Source of the DNA: Hungatella effluvii
Lineage (GTDB): Bacteria > Bacillota > Clostridia > Lachnospirales > Lachnospiraceae
Reading direction: 5' to 3'
Assembly: GCF_003201875.1 (NCBI RefSeq)
Contig: NZ_QJKD01000024.1
Coordinates: 1-64,000 of the forward strand
DNA: 64,000 nucleotides
Shown: positions 1-10,200 of the stretch, in pieces
Numbering within the stretch: the first letter of the stretch is position 1
How the letters are laid out: every line of letters starts with the position of its first letter
Position numbers and translations under genes: made by a program
The notes under the pieces: model-generated
Database searches by the model: none
The model's input: the letters and a program-made list of their open reading frames with translations, nothing else
What the model was told of the DNA's origin: nothing

Positions 1-94
1 AAAGTGGCTTAAAGAGGAGAAAGCGCATGTTTGCTGGGGTAAGGGGAAGTATGCGCTCTTTACTACTTTTTTCCTGTATGTTTCGAAAAATAAA

Positions 95-150
95 GGGGGC
101 TGGGAAAATGGAGTCAGAGCAACTCCATTTTTTCACAGCCCCGTTTTTTT
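95..150 (+). terminator. Strong intrinsic terminator
   Basis: A long interrupted stem pairs GGGGCTG near 95-102 with CAGCCCC at 136-142, with an inner stem of AATGGAGT against ACTCCATT, and is followed by seven T residues. It presumably ends a rightward transcript entering from outside the window. No complete gene is visible before it. Confidence 0.8.
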
Positions 151-166
151 CATCCAGCTGCATAGT

Positions 167-552
167 TTACCTTTATGACGCCAATGCGACAATACCGGAG
201 ATTCATGGATGTGCCAGAGCCTATGAAATGACAGGAGAGGAGCAATACAGAAAAGTAGTGGAGAACTACTGAGAACTGGCTGTAAACAGGCGGGGAAGCT
301 TCGCAACCGGAGGACAGACGGCTGGAGAGAGCTGGCTTTACCGATGAAGTCCAGCTTCACGGAGATAAGGACAATCCACAGTCAATCCTGACTTCTTCCC
401 ATGAGTGGGAGTGGGAGCACAGGAAGGAGGATTACAGGACGGTAGGGCAAGAACGGAATTTCTGTTTCAAGCCTTTGAAAAATATTGGCAGAGAGATGTA
501 TACGGTTTATTTTCCGGTAGCAGATACAGATTCGACAGTGCACAAAAATTAA
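167..552 (+). pseudogene. Remnant of a GH127-like (DUF1680) glycoside hydrolase
   Basis: Fragments in two frames resemble GH127/DUF1680 beta-L-arabinofuranosidase-type proteins. Near 172 the frame reads ANATIPEIHGCARAYEMTG then EEQYRKVVENY, meets a TGA at 270-272 where the family has Trp, and continues in frame with ELAVNRRGSFATGGQTAGES. Downstream, from about 469, a different frame reads REMYTVYFPVADTDS and stops at 550-552, like the YTVYFPV-type C-terminus of the family. The N-terminal half and the middle are missing, and the first visible codons follow directly after a terminator. Nonsense mutation, frameshift and deletions make function very unlikely. The family call rests on recalled motifs only. 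Confidence 0.6.
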
Positions 553-558
553 TGCGGA

Positions 559-593
559 AGCGGATTTCTAAGATATGGAAATCCGCTTTTTTT
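559..593 (+). terminator. Intrinsic terminator after the GH127 remnant
   Basis: AGCGGATTTC at 559-568 pairs with GAAATCCGCT at 578-587, followed by a run of seven T. It lies directly after the last stop of the decayed gene, which fits it being the terminator of the ancestral intact gene. Confidence 0.85.
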
Positions 594-688
594 AATTCTG
601 CTGCCAATACAATGCGTTTCCAAAGAGAAGAGATGAGTTTCTGCATTCAACTCTGGCGGATTGTCCATGTCGTATGTTAAGGCCGGTA

Positions 689-697
689 TGCTATAAT
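689..697 (+). promoter_or_regulatory. Extended -10 promoter of the first carbohydrate operon
   Basis: TGCTATAAT at 689-697 is an extended -10 element with a perfect TATAAT, about 64 bases before the ATG of the solute-binding protein. No good -35 box lies at 17 bp, which suits an extended -10 or activator-dependent promoter. The AraC-type regulator in the same operon is a candidate activator. Confidence 0.5.
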
Positions 698-760
698 AAG
701 AATACTTTAACAGGCTTCTGTAAACAGACGATGGTAATCAGTATTGAAGGAGGGTATTTT

Positions 761-2140
761 ATGAGAAAAAACAGACACATCTTAGCATGGACACTGGCTG
801 CACTGACAGCAGTATCTTCTCTTTCCGGATGTTCCGGCTCTGCAAACCAGACAACAGCTGTGGAGACAAGCGCAGAAGGAACTACAAAAGCAGAAGAGAC
901 CACGAAAGCAGAGGAAACTGCAAAAGAAGAGGAAACCACACAAGCGGAAAAGAAAGACGTGACATTATCTCTTTTGATTGACAACAACGTATCTTTGGAC
1001 GGACTTCAGGCTGTGTGCGATCTGGCGAAGGAAAAGCTTGGAATTACGATTGAGATCGAGTACAAGGTAGATGACAGCGTGCTTAAGACGAGACTTGCAT
1101 CCGGAGAAATGACGGACCTGCTGGTATATAACTCGGGTTCTCTGCTGGACGCATTAAATCCTTCTGAGTACTTTATTGACTTAACCAACCAGCCTTTTGT
1201 AGAAAAGTATGATGAGACCTATAAGAATTCTGTTACTGTGAACGGGGCTGTCTATGGTGTTCCATTTGCATCTACGCAGGCAGGTGCAGTTATGTATTAT
1301 AAGCCCATCTATGAAGAATTGGGATTGAAGATCCCTGACACGTGGGATGAATTCTTATCTAACTGTGAAAAGATAAAAGCAGCGGGGTATACCGCCTATA
1401 TTAGCTCTACGGCAAAAAAATCCATGACACAGGTGCTGTTTTTAGGTGACCACTACAACCTGGTGTCAGCCAATCCGAATTTTGTAGCGGAGTTTGAAAA
1501 AGGAAATGCAAAATATGTTTCAGATCCGGCAGCTATAAGAAGCTGGGAGAAGTATGAAGATGTGTGGGGATATCTTCAGGAAGGACATACGGCAACTACA
1601 TATGATGAAGCCTGCGATATGCTGGCTAACGGAGAAGGGGCTCATTGGATCAGTTTGACGCAGGCTCTGTCCAATATTTATTCTTTATATGGAGAAGACA
1701 CGGTTAATAAGATAGGTGTATTTGGGGTTCCAGGAGATAAGGCGGATGATCATGGTCTGACCGTTTGGATGCCCAATTCCCTTTATGGGAATATCAATTC
1801 TGATAAGAAGGACGACATACTTCGGTTTATGGAGTTCTATATTTCAGACGAAGCACTGAATGCATATGCGGGAGCAATTCTTCCCGATGGTCCGTACTGT
1901 ATTAAGGGGTACTCCCTTCCGGATAACTCTTATGATGCAGTAAAAAATGATATGCAGGTTTACTTTGATCATAATAAAACAAAAGTTGCCATGGAATTTG
2001 AGACAGCAGTGAAAGGTGCGAATTGTTCTACTATTACGCAGTCGCTGATATCTGGTCTTACTACTGGAAAAGAGGCCGCTTCAGATTATGACGAGGACTG
2101 TAAGCTCCAGGCACTTCAACTTGGACTCGATTGGAAATAA
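761..2140 (+). CDS. Sugar ABC transporter solute-binding lipoprotein
   Basis: Extracellular sugar-binding component of an ABC importer (family 1 solute-binding proteins). The chosen ATG at 761 has GAAGGAGGG upstream and opens a classic lipoprotein signal, MRKNRHILAWTLAALTAVSS, ending in lipobox LSGC, so the Cys is lipidated and the protein is held on the outer face of the membrane. An earlier in-frame ATG at 674 would spoil the signal peptide. After the Cys comes a Thr/Glu/Lys-rich linker with repeats of TTKAEE, then a domain of about 400 residues. It is followed by a hairpin and two permease genes, then its own sensor pair. The ligand is unknown, and oligosaccharide is inferred from the glycosidase in the operon. 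Confidence 0.88.
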   Translation: MRKNRHILAWTLAALTAVSSLSGCSGSANQTTAVETSAEGTTKAEETTKAEETAKEEETTQAEKKDVTLSLLIDNNVSLDGLQAVCDLAKEKLGITIEIEYKVDDSVLKTRLASGEMTDLLVYNSGSLLDALNPSEYFIDLTNQPFVEKYDETYKNSVTVNGAVYGVPFASTQAGAVMYYKPIYEELGLKIPDTWDEFLSNCEKIKAAGYTAYISSTAKKSMTQVLFLGDHYNLVSANPNFVAEFEKGNAKYVSDPAAIRSWEKYEDVWGYLQEGHTATTYDEACDMLANGEGAHWISLTQALSNIYSLYGEDTVNKIGVFGVPGDKADDHGLTVWMPNSLYGNINSDKKDDILRFMEFYISDEALNAYAGAILPDGPYCIKGYSLPDNSYDAVKNDMQVYFDHNKTKVAMEFETAVKGANCSTITQSLISGLTTGKEAASDYDEDCKLQALQLGLDWK

Positions 2141-2152
2141 GTGATTGAAAAT

Positions 2153-2180
2153 AAAAGAGGATGTGGAAACATCCTCTTTT
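2153..2180 (+). terminator. Hairpin between binding protein and permeases
   Basis: A perfect 12-bp stem, AAAAGAGGATGT and ACATCCTCTTTT, with loop GGAA, ends in four T. Placed between the binding-protein and permease genes, it probably stabilises the first message and lets only part of transcription continue, giving excess binding protein. Confidence 0.7.
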
Positions 2181-2199
2181 GTGAAAGCAGGTGAGAGTA

Positions 2200-3054
2200 T
2201 TGAAACAGAAAAAAAGATATTCCGGATGGTTTTTAGCGCCTACGTTGGTGGTTTTTATCGGACTTTTCATATTACCACTTATTATCTCCCTTTATTTTAG
2301 TCTGACAGTCTGGAGCTTTACGAATGTCACCTTTGTAGGACTGGAAAATTTTAAAATGTTTTTTAAAGATAAAGCGCTCAGCCGCAGCATGATTAACACG
2401 TTTCTCTACGCGTTTTCCACTTGTGCCATAAAAGTCGTGCTGGGCTTTTTTCTGGCCGTATATCTAACCGGGAATATCCGCTTAAAAAGAACCCTGAGGT
2501 CAATGGTGTTTTTTCCTCATCTGGTCAGTTCTGTTGCTGTAGGAATTACATTTGCGGCATTGATGCATCCATCCCGGGGATTGTTTAATAAAGTTATTAT
2601 ATTTTTTGGAGGACAAGGGATTAACTGGCTTGGAAACCCGGATATTGCATTATTTTCTGTTATAGGTACAGATGTATGGAAGGGACTGGGAGTCGCAACC
2701 GTCATCTTTATTTCTGGAATCCAGGCCATAGACAGGATTTATTATGAGGCGGCGGAGGTGGATGGAGCGAGAGGGATTCAGCTTCTGCGTTATATCACAA
2801 TGCCATTATGCCGGCCGGCAATGAATTCTGTTATTATCCTGGCGCTGGTGACAGGTATGAAAACATTTGACTTAATTAAAGCCATGACAGAGGGAGGGCC
2901 GGGGACTGCAACCGAAGTAATCGCACTTTCTGTATATAAACAGTTCGCCGCGGGATATTACGGCCTCTCTACAGCAGGAAACGTTATTATGCTGGTAGTA
3001 ATTGGACTCATTGCTTATCCTCTGCAGAAGTTTCTGATCAGCCGTGAAGAATAG
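2200..3054 (+). CDS. Sugar ABC transporter permease (UgpA/MsmF type)
   Basis: Integral membrane subunit of a carbohydrate importer, with about six helices. The EAA loop is seen as EAAEVDGARGIQLLRYITMP, the contact site for the ATPase. The C-terminal TEGGPGTATEVIAL segment is typical of MalF/UgpA-type permeases. A TTG at 2200 with AGGTGA five bases upstream is the preferred start; a GTG at 2191 is an alternative adding three residues. The ATPase is not encoded nearby, as is common for these families, which share one MsmK-like ATPase. The gene is followed closely by the second permease. Confidence 0.88.
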   Translation: MKQKKRYSGWFLAPTLVVFIGLFILPLIISLYFSLTVWSFTNVTFVGLENFKMFFKDKALSRSMINTFLYAFSTCAIKVVLGFFLAVYLTGNIRLKRTLRSMVFFPHLVSSVAVGITFAALMHPSRGLFNKVIIFFGGQGINWLGNPDIALFSVIGTDVWKGLGVATVIFISGIQAIDRIYYEAAEVDGARGIQLLRYITMPLCRPAMNSVIILALVTGMKTFDLIKAMTEGGPGTATEVIALSVYKQFAAGYYGLSTAGNVIMLVVIGLIAYPLQKFLISREE

Positions 3055-3067
3055 GAGGGCAGTTAAA

Positions 3068-3898
3068 ATGAAGAAGAAAAATATACGGTGTTTTGCAGCG
3101 ACTGCAGTCGGTGTTGTATCGGGGTTTATTATATTTGTTATTCCTTTTTTATTTATGCTCGTTAATTCTTTAAAAGACAGAAAATCGGCTAACCAGTTGA
3201 GGCTTTCACTACCGGAAAGCGTGCATTTTGAAAACTTTCTTGACGTCATAAAGGAGCAGAACTATATGTTGCTGCGGGCGTATAAGAATAGCTTTATTCT
3301 GGCGTTCTTTTCCATTCTGCTGCTGGTTGTATTTTCATCTATGGCCGGATATGTGCTGCAGAGGCGCAGCGACAGAAAAATTACAGCCGCAAACGCTGTA
3401 ATTCTGGTTGGCCTTATGGTGCCGCCAGCCATTATGCCTACGATCTGGGTACTGCAAAGTGTAGGCCTTTACAAAACTATGGTGGGGATGATTCTTATCG
3501 AGGTGGCGCTTCATACTCCGTTTACTGTCATGCTGTATCGGGGATTTATGGCATCAATTCCCATTGAACTGGAGGATGCCGGATATATCGATGGATGCTC
3601 CCAATGGAAGATGTTCTGGACGGTTGTATTTCCACTGCTAAAACCAGTGAGTGCCACAGTTACGATTCTCAATATGGTTTCCGTTTTTAATGATTTTATG
3701 AATCCGCTGTATTTTCTTCCAGGAACAAAGAATGTAACGCTTCAGCTGACACTATACAGTTTTATGGGGCAATTTTCCAGTTCTTACAATTTATTATTTG
3801 CGGATGTGATACTGATTGTCTTGCCTATGCTCATAATTTTCTTTATACTGAATGATAGAATTGTTGATGGTATGACGGCGGGGGCGGTCAAAGGCTAG
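3068..3898 (+). CDS. Sugar ABC transporter permease (UgpE/MsmG type)
   Basis: Second membrane subunit, partner of the preceding permease. It has six hydrophobic segments, an EAA-type loop reading ELEDAGYIDGCSQWKMFWTV, and the family C-terminus DGMTAGAVKG. ATG 3068 has AGGAGGGC nine bases upstream, overlapping the end of the previous gene; a GTG at 3044 in the same frame lies before this ribosome site and is rejected. A short gap then leads to the histidine kinase gene. Confidence 0.88.
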   Translation: MKKKNIRCFAATAVGVVSGFIIFVIPFLFMLVNSLKDRKSANQLRLSLPESVHFENFLDVIKEQNYMLLRAYKNSFILAFFSILLLVVFSSMAGYVLQRRSDRKITAANAVILVGLMVPPAIMPTIWVLQSVGLYKTMVGMILIEVALHTPFTVMLYRGFMASIPIELEDAGYIDGCSQWKMFWTVVFPLLKPVSATVTILNMVSVFNDFMNPLYFLPGTKNVTLQLTLYSFMGQFSSSYNLLFADVILIVLPMLIIFFILNDRIVDGMTAGAVKG

Positions 3899-3943
3899 GT
3901 TGAGGCCTAAGGTCAGCTACGCCCGGAAAAGGTGGGGAATGGT

Positions 3944-5752
3944 ATGAGGTTTCAGCGAAAAATTCTGTTGAATTATGTACTTCTTCTTTTTATATCTGTG
4001 GTGATTATAATTGTGCTGTATTATAATTCCTCCCGAAAACGGTACGCGGAGCAGGAGTATTCTTACTTACAGACCCTGTCAGGACAGATGATGCAGCAAT
4101 TGGAGATGGAATACCGATCCATGCAGGAGATGACGGAGTCTCTTCTTTCTGACCCTGTGATTCTGGATAATTTAAAAATTCTGGCTACCATTTATGAGGA
4201 CAGCGATTATCGGGTAGAAGCGAAAAAGAAGATTATGATCAGACTGAACACCTACCATATTGTGAAAAATTTTTACAGGGTTTTAATTTATAATAATCGT
4301 GGCGACATATTTGCAAGCTATGATTTTGATGAACGAAAGATCAAAAATATGATTCCGGAGGAACAGGAGGTATGGATAACAGGCGCTACGGGTAAGAAAG
4401 GAAGGACCGGACTGGTTCTGCCTCATGAGGATCCCTGGGGAATGAAGACCTCACCTGTCATATATGGGGTCATCCGGGAGATTTTAGGCAGCAATATGGG
4501 ATATTTAGAGGTACAGAAGACAGAAGATTCGCTGAAACGCATCTTTGAGATTTTTGATGACAATATTCGGGTAGCCGCTGTATACGATGGGGGCGGCGCC
4601 CTATATGGACTTGAAAACGAAGAGATGATGCAGTACTATGAGGGGCTGGGTAAGAGTGAGAAGCACACGGTAACGGATAGAAAGAATCCTGTGACGGGCC
4701 GCAATGAGATCGTGTCCAGTGTCTACTCTGAACTTACAGGAGTTACAATTTTGCTGGCGGAGGACAGACGTGTCATTACACAGAAGATGTCCGGTCCGCT
4801 GTGGATGGCATTCTGGATTCTGCTTCTTTTCGTGTCACTGTCTATCTTGTTTATTGTCCGTATATCACAGAATCTTGCGCGGCCGATTAATGAGCTGCGC
4901 AGGCAGATGGAGCAGACTAATACAGAGAATATGGGGGAAGCGATCCATATAGAGAACAGCATGGATGAGATTACGGCTCTTACTAATACATATGAAAGGA
5001 TTTTACGGAGACTGAAAGAATCCCTGATTCAGGAGAAGAACTTATCCTATCTGCAGCTTCAGGCAAGATACGACCTTCTGCAGGCTCAGATTAATCCTCA
5101 TTTTTTTCATAATGTACTGAACGTTATCTCTTCGAGGGGACTGATGCTGGGGGACGAAACCATCTGTGAAATTTGTGGAAGTTTGTCCGGTATGCTTCGC
5201 TATGCCACTGGCAATAAGATACGTTATGCCACGATAGCGGAGGAGTTAATCTATTTGAAGCAGTATCTGTATCTGATGAAGCTTCGGTATCAGCATAAGC
5301 TGGAATATCTTATCGAGGTGGATGAGAGGCTTGGCAGCCAGCTGGTACCTAAAATAGCGTTTCAACAAATTGTAGAAAATTCCATTAAGCATGGGTTTAA
5401 CGGGAAAAATGACGTGATGAAGATAACTGTTACCATAAAGCTTACAGAGTCGGGAGAGCACTGGATTGCGGTATTTACTGATAACGGAGAAGGGATAAAA
5501 AAAGAGACGGTGGAACAGTTGGAACAGCAGATGATACGAATGAGGGATAGTCTGCTAAACCGTCATGAAAGCATCGAGATGGAAATTGGCGGTATGGGGC
5601 TGCTTAATACCTATGCACGTCTCGTACTGTTTTTTGGCGATGATGTGAAACTGGAGATTATGGGACTGGAAAGCGGGACAACCGTAGTTATAGCTGTGCC
5701 GGTATCAGCAGGAGCGGGGGAAGATGTTTCGAGTATTGGTAGTGGACGATGA
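3944..5752 (+). CDS. YesM-type sensor histidine kinase
   Basis: Membrane sensor kinase of the LytS/YesM class. One helix lies at about residues 8-25, followed by an extracytoplasmic sensor of some 260 residues, a second helix (WMAFWILLLFVSLSILFIV), a HAMP-like linker (ARPINELRRQME), then the His_kinase domain with the phospho-acceptor motif QINPHFFHNV and an ATPase domain with N box ENSIKHGFNG and DNGEGI. ATG 3944 follows a GGTGGGG ribosome site; GTG 3932 lies before it. It overlaps the response regulator by 29 bases, so the two are translationally coupled. It likely senses the sugar, or the loaded binding protein, of this operon. Confidence 0.9.
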   Translation: MRFQRKILLNYVLLLFISVVIIIVLYYNSSRKRYAEQEYSYLQTLSGQMMQQLEMEYRSMQEMTESLLSDPVILDNLKILATIYEDSDYRVEAKKKIMIRLNTYHIVKNFYRVLIYNNRGDIFASYDFDERKIKNMIPEEQEVWITGATGKKGRTGLVLPHEDPWGMKTSPVIYGVIREILGSNMGYLEVQKTEDSLKRIFEIFDDNIRVAAVYDGGGALYGLENEEMMQYYEGLGKSEKHTVTDRKNPVTGRNEIVSSVYSELTGVTILLAEDRRVITQKMSGPLWMAFWILLLFVSLSILFIVRISQNLARPINELRRQMEQTNTENMGEAIHIENSMDEITALTNTYERILRRLKESLIQEKNLSYLQLQARYDLLQAQINPHFFHNVLNVISSRGLMLGDETICEICGSLSGMLRYATGNKIRYATIAEELIYLKQYLYLMKLRYQHKLEYLIEVDERLGSQLVPKIAFQQIVENSIKHGFNGKNDVMKITVTIKLTESGEHWIAVFTDNGEGIKKETVEQLEQQMIRMRDSLLNRHESIEMEIGGMGLLNTYARLVLFFGDDVKLEIMGLESGTTVVIAVPVSAGAGEDVSSIGSGR

Positions 5753-7214
5753 GCCAAGTGCGGTGGAGTATATCTGCAATATTATAAAAATGAAATGTCC
5801 TGATTTGAACGTGGTGGGAACGGCGGAAAATGGACTGGAAGGTCTGGCGGAGTACCAGGTGCTGGAACCGGATCTGGTGGTAAGCGACGTTAAGATGCCG
5901 GTTATGGATGGCCTTCTTATGGTAAAAGCCATCAGGGAAATGAACCCGGAGGCACAGATTCTTCTGGTAAGCGGTTATCAGGAATTTAAATATGTAAAAG
6001 AGGCTCTTTCGATTGGAGTTTCTGATTATGTATTAAAACCAATGACACCAGCTAATTTTGTAACATCAGCTGCCCCGATTATTAAAAAGTTGAAAGGCAG
6101 GATGTATGAACAGCGGAAAGTACTGGTACGTCAGGTGGTGGCGGGAGAAAAGGCCGATGAGGATGAAATCAGAACGTACTTTCCGGAAGAGGAATACTAT
6201 CTGGCTGTCATTCGGGAAAATGGGCTTCCAAGGCGTTTTACCGGGAATTATGGAATGGAAATGCTCTCTGAGCTGGAAGATACGATATTTGTGTATGGGC
6301 GTGATGAGAGGGAGGCTCTCTATATCTGTCCTGCAAATGCACTTAACGATCGGGCATTCAGCCTTATGATTGAGAAGGAGGCATTCAGAAAAAAGAATGA
6401 CAGCAACTTTGTGACTACGGTGATGATGGAGAAGGCCGTGGAAAGAAGCTGGCTTCCTAAGGCTATGGAGCAGATATACAGAAGTTTAAACAGCCGCCTG
6501 TCCATAGGGGTCAACCAAAGATTTTTTGCGGAGGAAGGCGAAAAGGATATGGACAAGAGGAAGGAGCTCTATGATAAGGAGGCGTTAAGGAGTATGGAGC
6601 GATTCCTGGAGAAGAAAGAATATGATATGCTCTTAGAACGGCTGTGGGAATTTATAAAGAGTACAGAGAGGGCGGCTTATCCGCAGCTCTGTCTGGAGCG
6701 GTTCGTGAGGCAGCTGGCGCTTAAAATTCAGCAGTACAGGAACTTTCGGGGGGATGTATTTGAGGATGAGATGATGATGGAGGATGCATTTTACTATGCT
6801 GGCAGTGTAGAAGAACTGTTCGACAGCTTAAAAAGTATTTTTATACGGTATTGGAAGGAGGACAGGGAGGCAGTAAAACTGGATTCTAATCAGTTTTTAG
6901 ACACGATAAAGTGCTATATTGACCAGCATATGGCGGAAGATATCACGGTTTCCACGGTTTGCAGGGAATTCGGACTGTCTCAGTCCTATTTAAACATGAT
7001 ATTCCGGAAATATGGGATGCAATCGTTTAATATCTATCTGCGCACAGTCCGCATAGAGAAGGCAAAACGCATCATGGAGAGGAATCCCCAGATGTTTATT
7101 AAGGATATCGCTATGATGGCGGGCTATAAGGACCAGTTCTATTTCAGCAGAATATTCAGAGCAGTAACGGGCGTGTCTCCATCGGAGTATATTGAACGTG
7201 GTTCGGTGGGATGA
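5724..7214 (+). CDS. YesN-type response regulator, AraC family DNA-binding domain
   Basis: Cytoplasmic transcription factor paired with the overlapping kinase. The N-terminal receiver reads VLVVDDEPSA with the phospho-acceptor Asp at residue 55 (VVSDVKMP) and the conserved Lys in YVLKPM. A long middle region of about 250 residues has no recognised fold. The last 100 residues form two AraC-type helix-turn-helix motifs, ending in the signature IAMMAGYKDQFYFSRIFRAV. It probably activates the promoter near 690 when phosphorylated. The start ATG has GCGGGGGA upstream, inside the kinase gene. Confidence 0.92.
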   Translation: MFRVLVVDDEPSAVEYICNIIKMKCPDLNVVGTAENGLEGLAEYQVLEPDLVVSDVKMPVMDGLLMVKAIREMNPEAQILLVSGYQEFKYVKEALSIGVSDYVLKPMTPANFVTSAAPIIKKLKGRMYEQRKVLVRQVVAGEKADEDEIRTYFPEEEYYLAVIRENGLPRRFTGNYGMEMLSELEDTIFVYGRDEREALYICPANALNDRAFSLMIEKEAFRKKNDSNFVTTVMMEKAVERSWLPKAMEQIYRSLNSRLSIGVNQRFFAEEGEKDMDKRKELYDKEALRSMERFLEKKEYDMLLERLWEFIKSTERAAYPQLCLERFVRQLALKIQQYRNFRGDVFEDEMMMEDAFYYAGSVEELFDSLKSIFIRYWKEDREAVKLDSNQFLDTIKCYIDQHMAEDITVSTVCREFGLSQSYLNMIFRKYGMQSFNIYLRTVRIEKAKRIMERNPQMFIKDIAMMAGYKDQFYFSRIFRAVTGVSPSEYIERGSVG

Positions 7215-7229
7215 GTTGGAGGTAGTAAG

Positions 7230-10200
7230 GTGTATCGGGAAAATCAGAAAGAATTTTCAGAAGAGATATTTGCAGACCCGCCGGTGGAATACAGGGATTT
7301 TCCGTTTTGGGCGTGGAATACAGAGATGACGAAGGAAGACATCGATTTCGGCCTTTCTATTTTTAAGGAGATGGGAATGGGAGGGGCGTTTCTTCACAGC
7401 AGAACGGGGCTTAATATCCCCTATTTAGGCGAAAAATTCATGGATCTAATTGATTATGCGTGCAGCCGAGCGGAAGAAACAGGGCTTATTCCGTGGCTTT
7501 ATGACGAGGACCGGTGGCCTTCCGGTTTTGCAGGAGGTCTCGTGACGAAGGAGAAGGCAAACCGCAGCCGTTTTTTGGTCTGGTCTCCAGAGCCGCTTAG
7601 GGAAGGACAGATTGTGGAGAACAGGGGCTTTACTTCCTCTGCGGCCCCTGTCAGGAGTGGAGAAAGAAAATTTTACAGTATATATGAAGTAACAGGAAAG
7701 AATGGTTATTTAAAATCGTATCGAAGGCTGAAGGATTTGAATTTGCATAAGGCGCAGACGGAGGAGGGAGAGCAGACCTTTCTGTGGTGGGCTTACCTGG
7801 AAATCTCAGGCGATAATCCATGGTTTAATGGCCAGTCGTATGTGGATACATTAAATACGGAAGCAATAAAACAGTTTATTGATATAACCTATGAGGGATA
7901 CCGTCTAAAGCTTGGCGATAAATTTGGCTGCAGGATCCCTGGAATATTCACGGATGAGCCTCAGTTTACACCGAAGCAGCGGGCGGAGGGGATAGAAAGC
8001 CGGGAAACGGTCATTCTTCCATTTACGGATGTACTTCCAGAGCTGTTTTTGGAGAAATACCATTTTGACCTGATGGATGCACTGCCGGAATTGTTCTATG
8101 ACTGGGAGGACAGAGTTTCCCTGGCCAGGTACTGTTATCATGATTTGACAAGTCAGATGTTTGCCGAAAGTTATGCCGGACAGATTGGTAAGTGGTGCAA
8201 GAACCACAGACTGGCTCTGACCGGTCATCTTATGAAGGAACCGCTCCTCTCGTCCCAGACCCAGTATGTGGGGGAGGCGATGCGCGCTTATCCGGCATTT
8301 GAAATTCCCGGTATCGACATTCTCTGCGACCGGCATGAATATACGACTGCAAAACAGGCGCAGAGCATCGTTCATCAATATGGAAAATCTGATATGATCA
8401 GTGAACTGTTCGGGGTAACGAACTGGGACTATGATTTTCGGGGGCATAAGCTTCAGGGGGACTGGCAGGCAGCTCTGGGGGTTACAATGCGGGCACCTCA
8501 TCTTTCCTGGACATCAATGGAAGGGGAAGCAAAAAGGGATTATCCTGCCTCTATTTTTTACCAGTCCCCATGGTATCAGGAGTATCGGCTGATGGAAGAC
8601 TATTTTGCCCGGATTACGTCTGTCATGAGCCGGGGGAATGCAGTTGTAAGAATCGGGGTAATTCATCCGATAGAAACGTGCTGGCTGCATTGGGGAACAC
8701 TGGAAAAGACGGGAGAACGGGTAATGGAACTGGATGAGCAGTTTTTGCAATTGACGGACTGGCTGATCGGAGGCAGTTTTGATTTTGATTTCATATCGGA
8801 GGCGCTGCTTCCGGAATTATACAGAGGGTGTGCCGGGGCTGGTTTTTCTGTGGGGGAAATGAGCTATCGTGTGGTTATTGTACCAAATATGGAGACGATC
8901 CGATGGGCGACACTGGAGGCACTAAAGGAGTTTCACAGCAGGGGAGGCGCTGTTGTTTTTTGTGGGAGAATTCCGGCCTGTGTGAATGGAAAACTTTCCA
9001 GTGAAGGAGTGAGGCTGGCGGAGCAGTGTAAAACAGTTCCGTTTATGAGAAGCAGCCTGCTAGGGGAACTTCAGGAGTTTTCAGAGGTTGAATTATTCGA
9101 GCAGGGGTGTGGAAGAATTGATGATGTGATCTGCCAGCTCCGGGAAGAGGGCACAGAACGTTTTCTTTTTATAGCGCACAAAGAGAATCCGAAAGGAAAG
9201 GATACGGCCAGAGTACGGATTATAATCGTGCGAATGAGGGGGAGTTGGTTATGCCGGCGGCTGGATGCTGTGAGTGGTCGTGGAGAAGATATGGAAGCGC
9301 GGCCAGGACTTGATGGATGGACAGAGACAAAGGTAAGAATTTATGAGCACGACAGCGTATTGATCCACTTAAGACCATTTTTTAGTGAGGAGCAGGAGAC
9401 GCGGACAAAAGGAGAGAAGGTAAGCCAAAAAGGACAAACAGTAGGAGAAAAAGCCGGAGAAGAGGGGCAGATAGCAGTGGAGAAGGGGCAAAACAGAGAT
9501 CAGGAAGTCCAATACTGCAAACGAACGCGAGTGTCTCTATCCGAGCCGAACGTACTCGTATTAGATATGCCGGAGTATTCGTTGGATGGAGAGGAATGGA
9601 AGGAAGAAGAGGAAATACTGAGGATTGACAATGAAATACGGAAACGGCTGGGATACTCTCTGCGCATGGAGGCGTGGCCTCAGCCATGGGTAAAGCAGAA
9701 GGCGGACGAAGAAATACATAAGGTTGAACTGCGTTACTTTATATACTCGGAGTGTGAGGTCCGGGAGGTATGGCTGGCCCTGGAACGGCCGGAAGAGACT
9801 GAAGTTTATTGGCAGGGGAATCCTGTTGCCGGAGAGCCGGTTGGCTGGTATGTGGATAAGAGGATTCAAAAAGTAGCTTTAGGGGGACTGAAAAAGGGCT
9901 GGAATGAACTTCGGATGGTCTGTTCATTTGGCAGCAGGACCAATCTGGAAGCAGTTTTTCTTTTAGGCGGGTTTGGTGTTAAGGTAACTGGACGCAGAGC
10001 CGTGGTGACAACATTTTCAGGGGACTTGGATTTCGGGGACTGGACAGTACAGGGACTTCCGTTTTATGGAGGAAATGTGACCTATCACATAAGTGTTATA
10101 GGGGAAGGACATCCGATGAAAATCAAGGTGGGAAAGTTTCGTTCACCGGTTCTCCGCGTTGATTATCGTGAGAAGAAGCAGGGGAATATCGCATTTTCAC

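Noticed and set aside
674..760. N-terminal extension of the first binding protein from ATG 674
   Set aside because: It would place 29 residues before a perfect lipoprotein signal peptide and lies over the -10 region; ATG 761 has the ribosome site.
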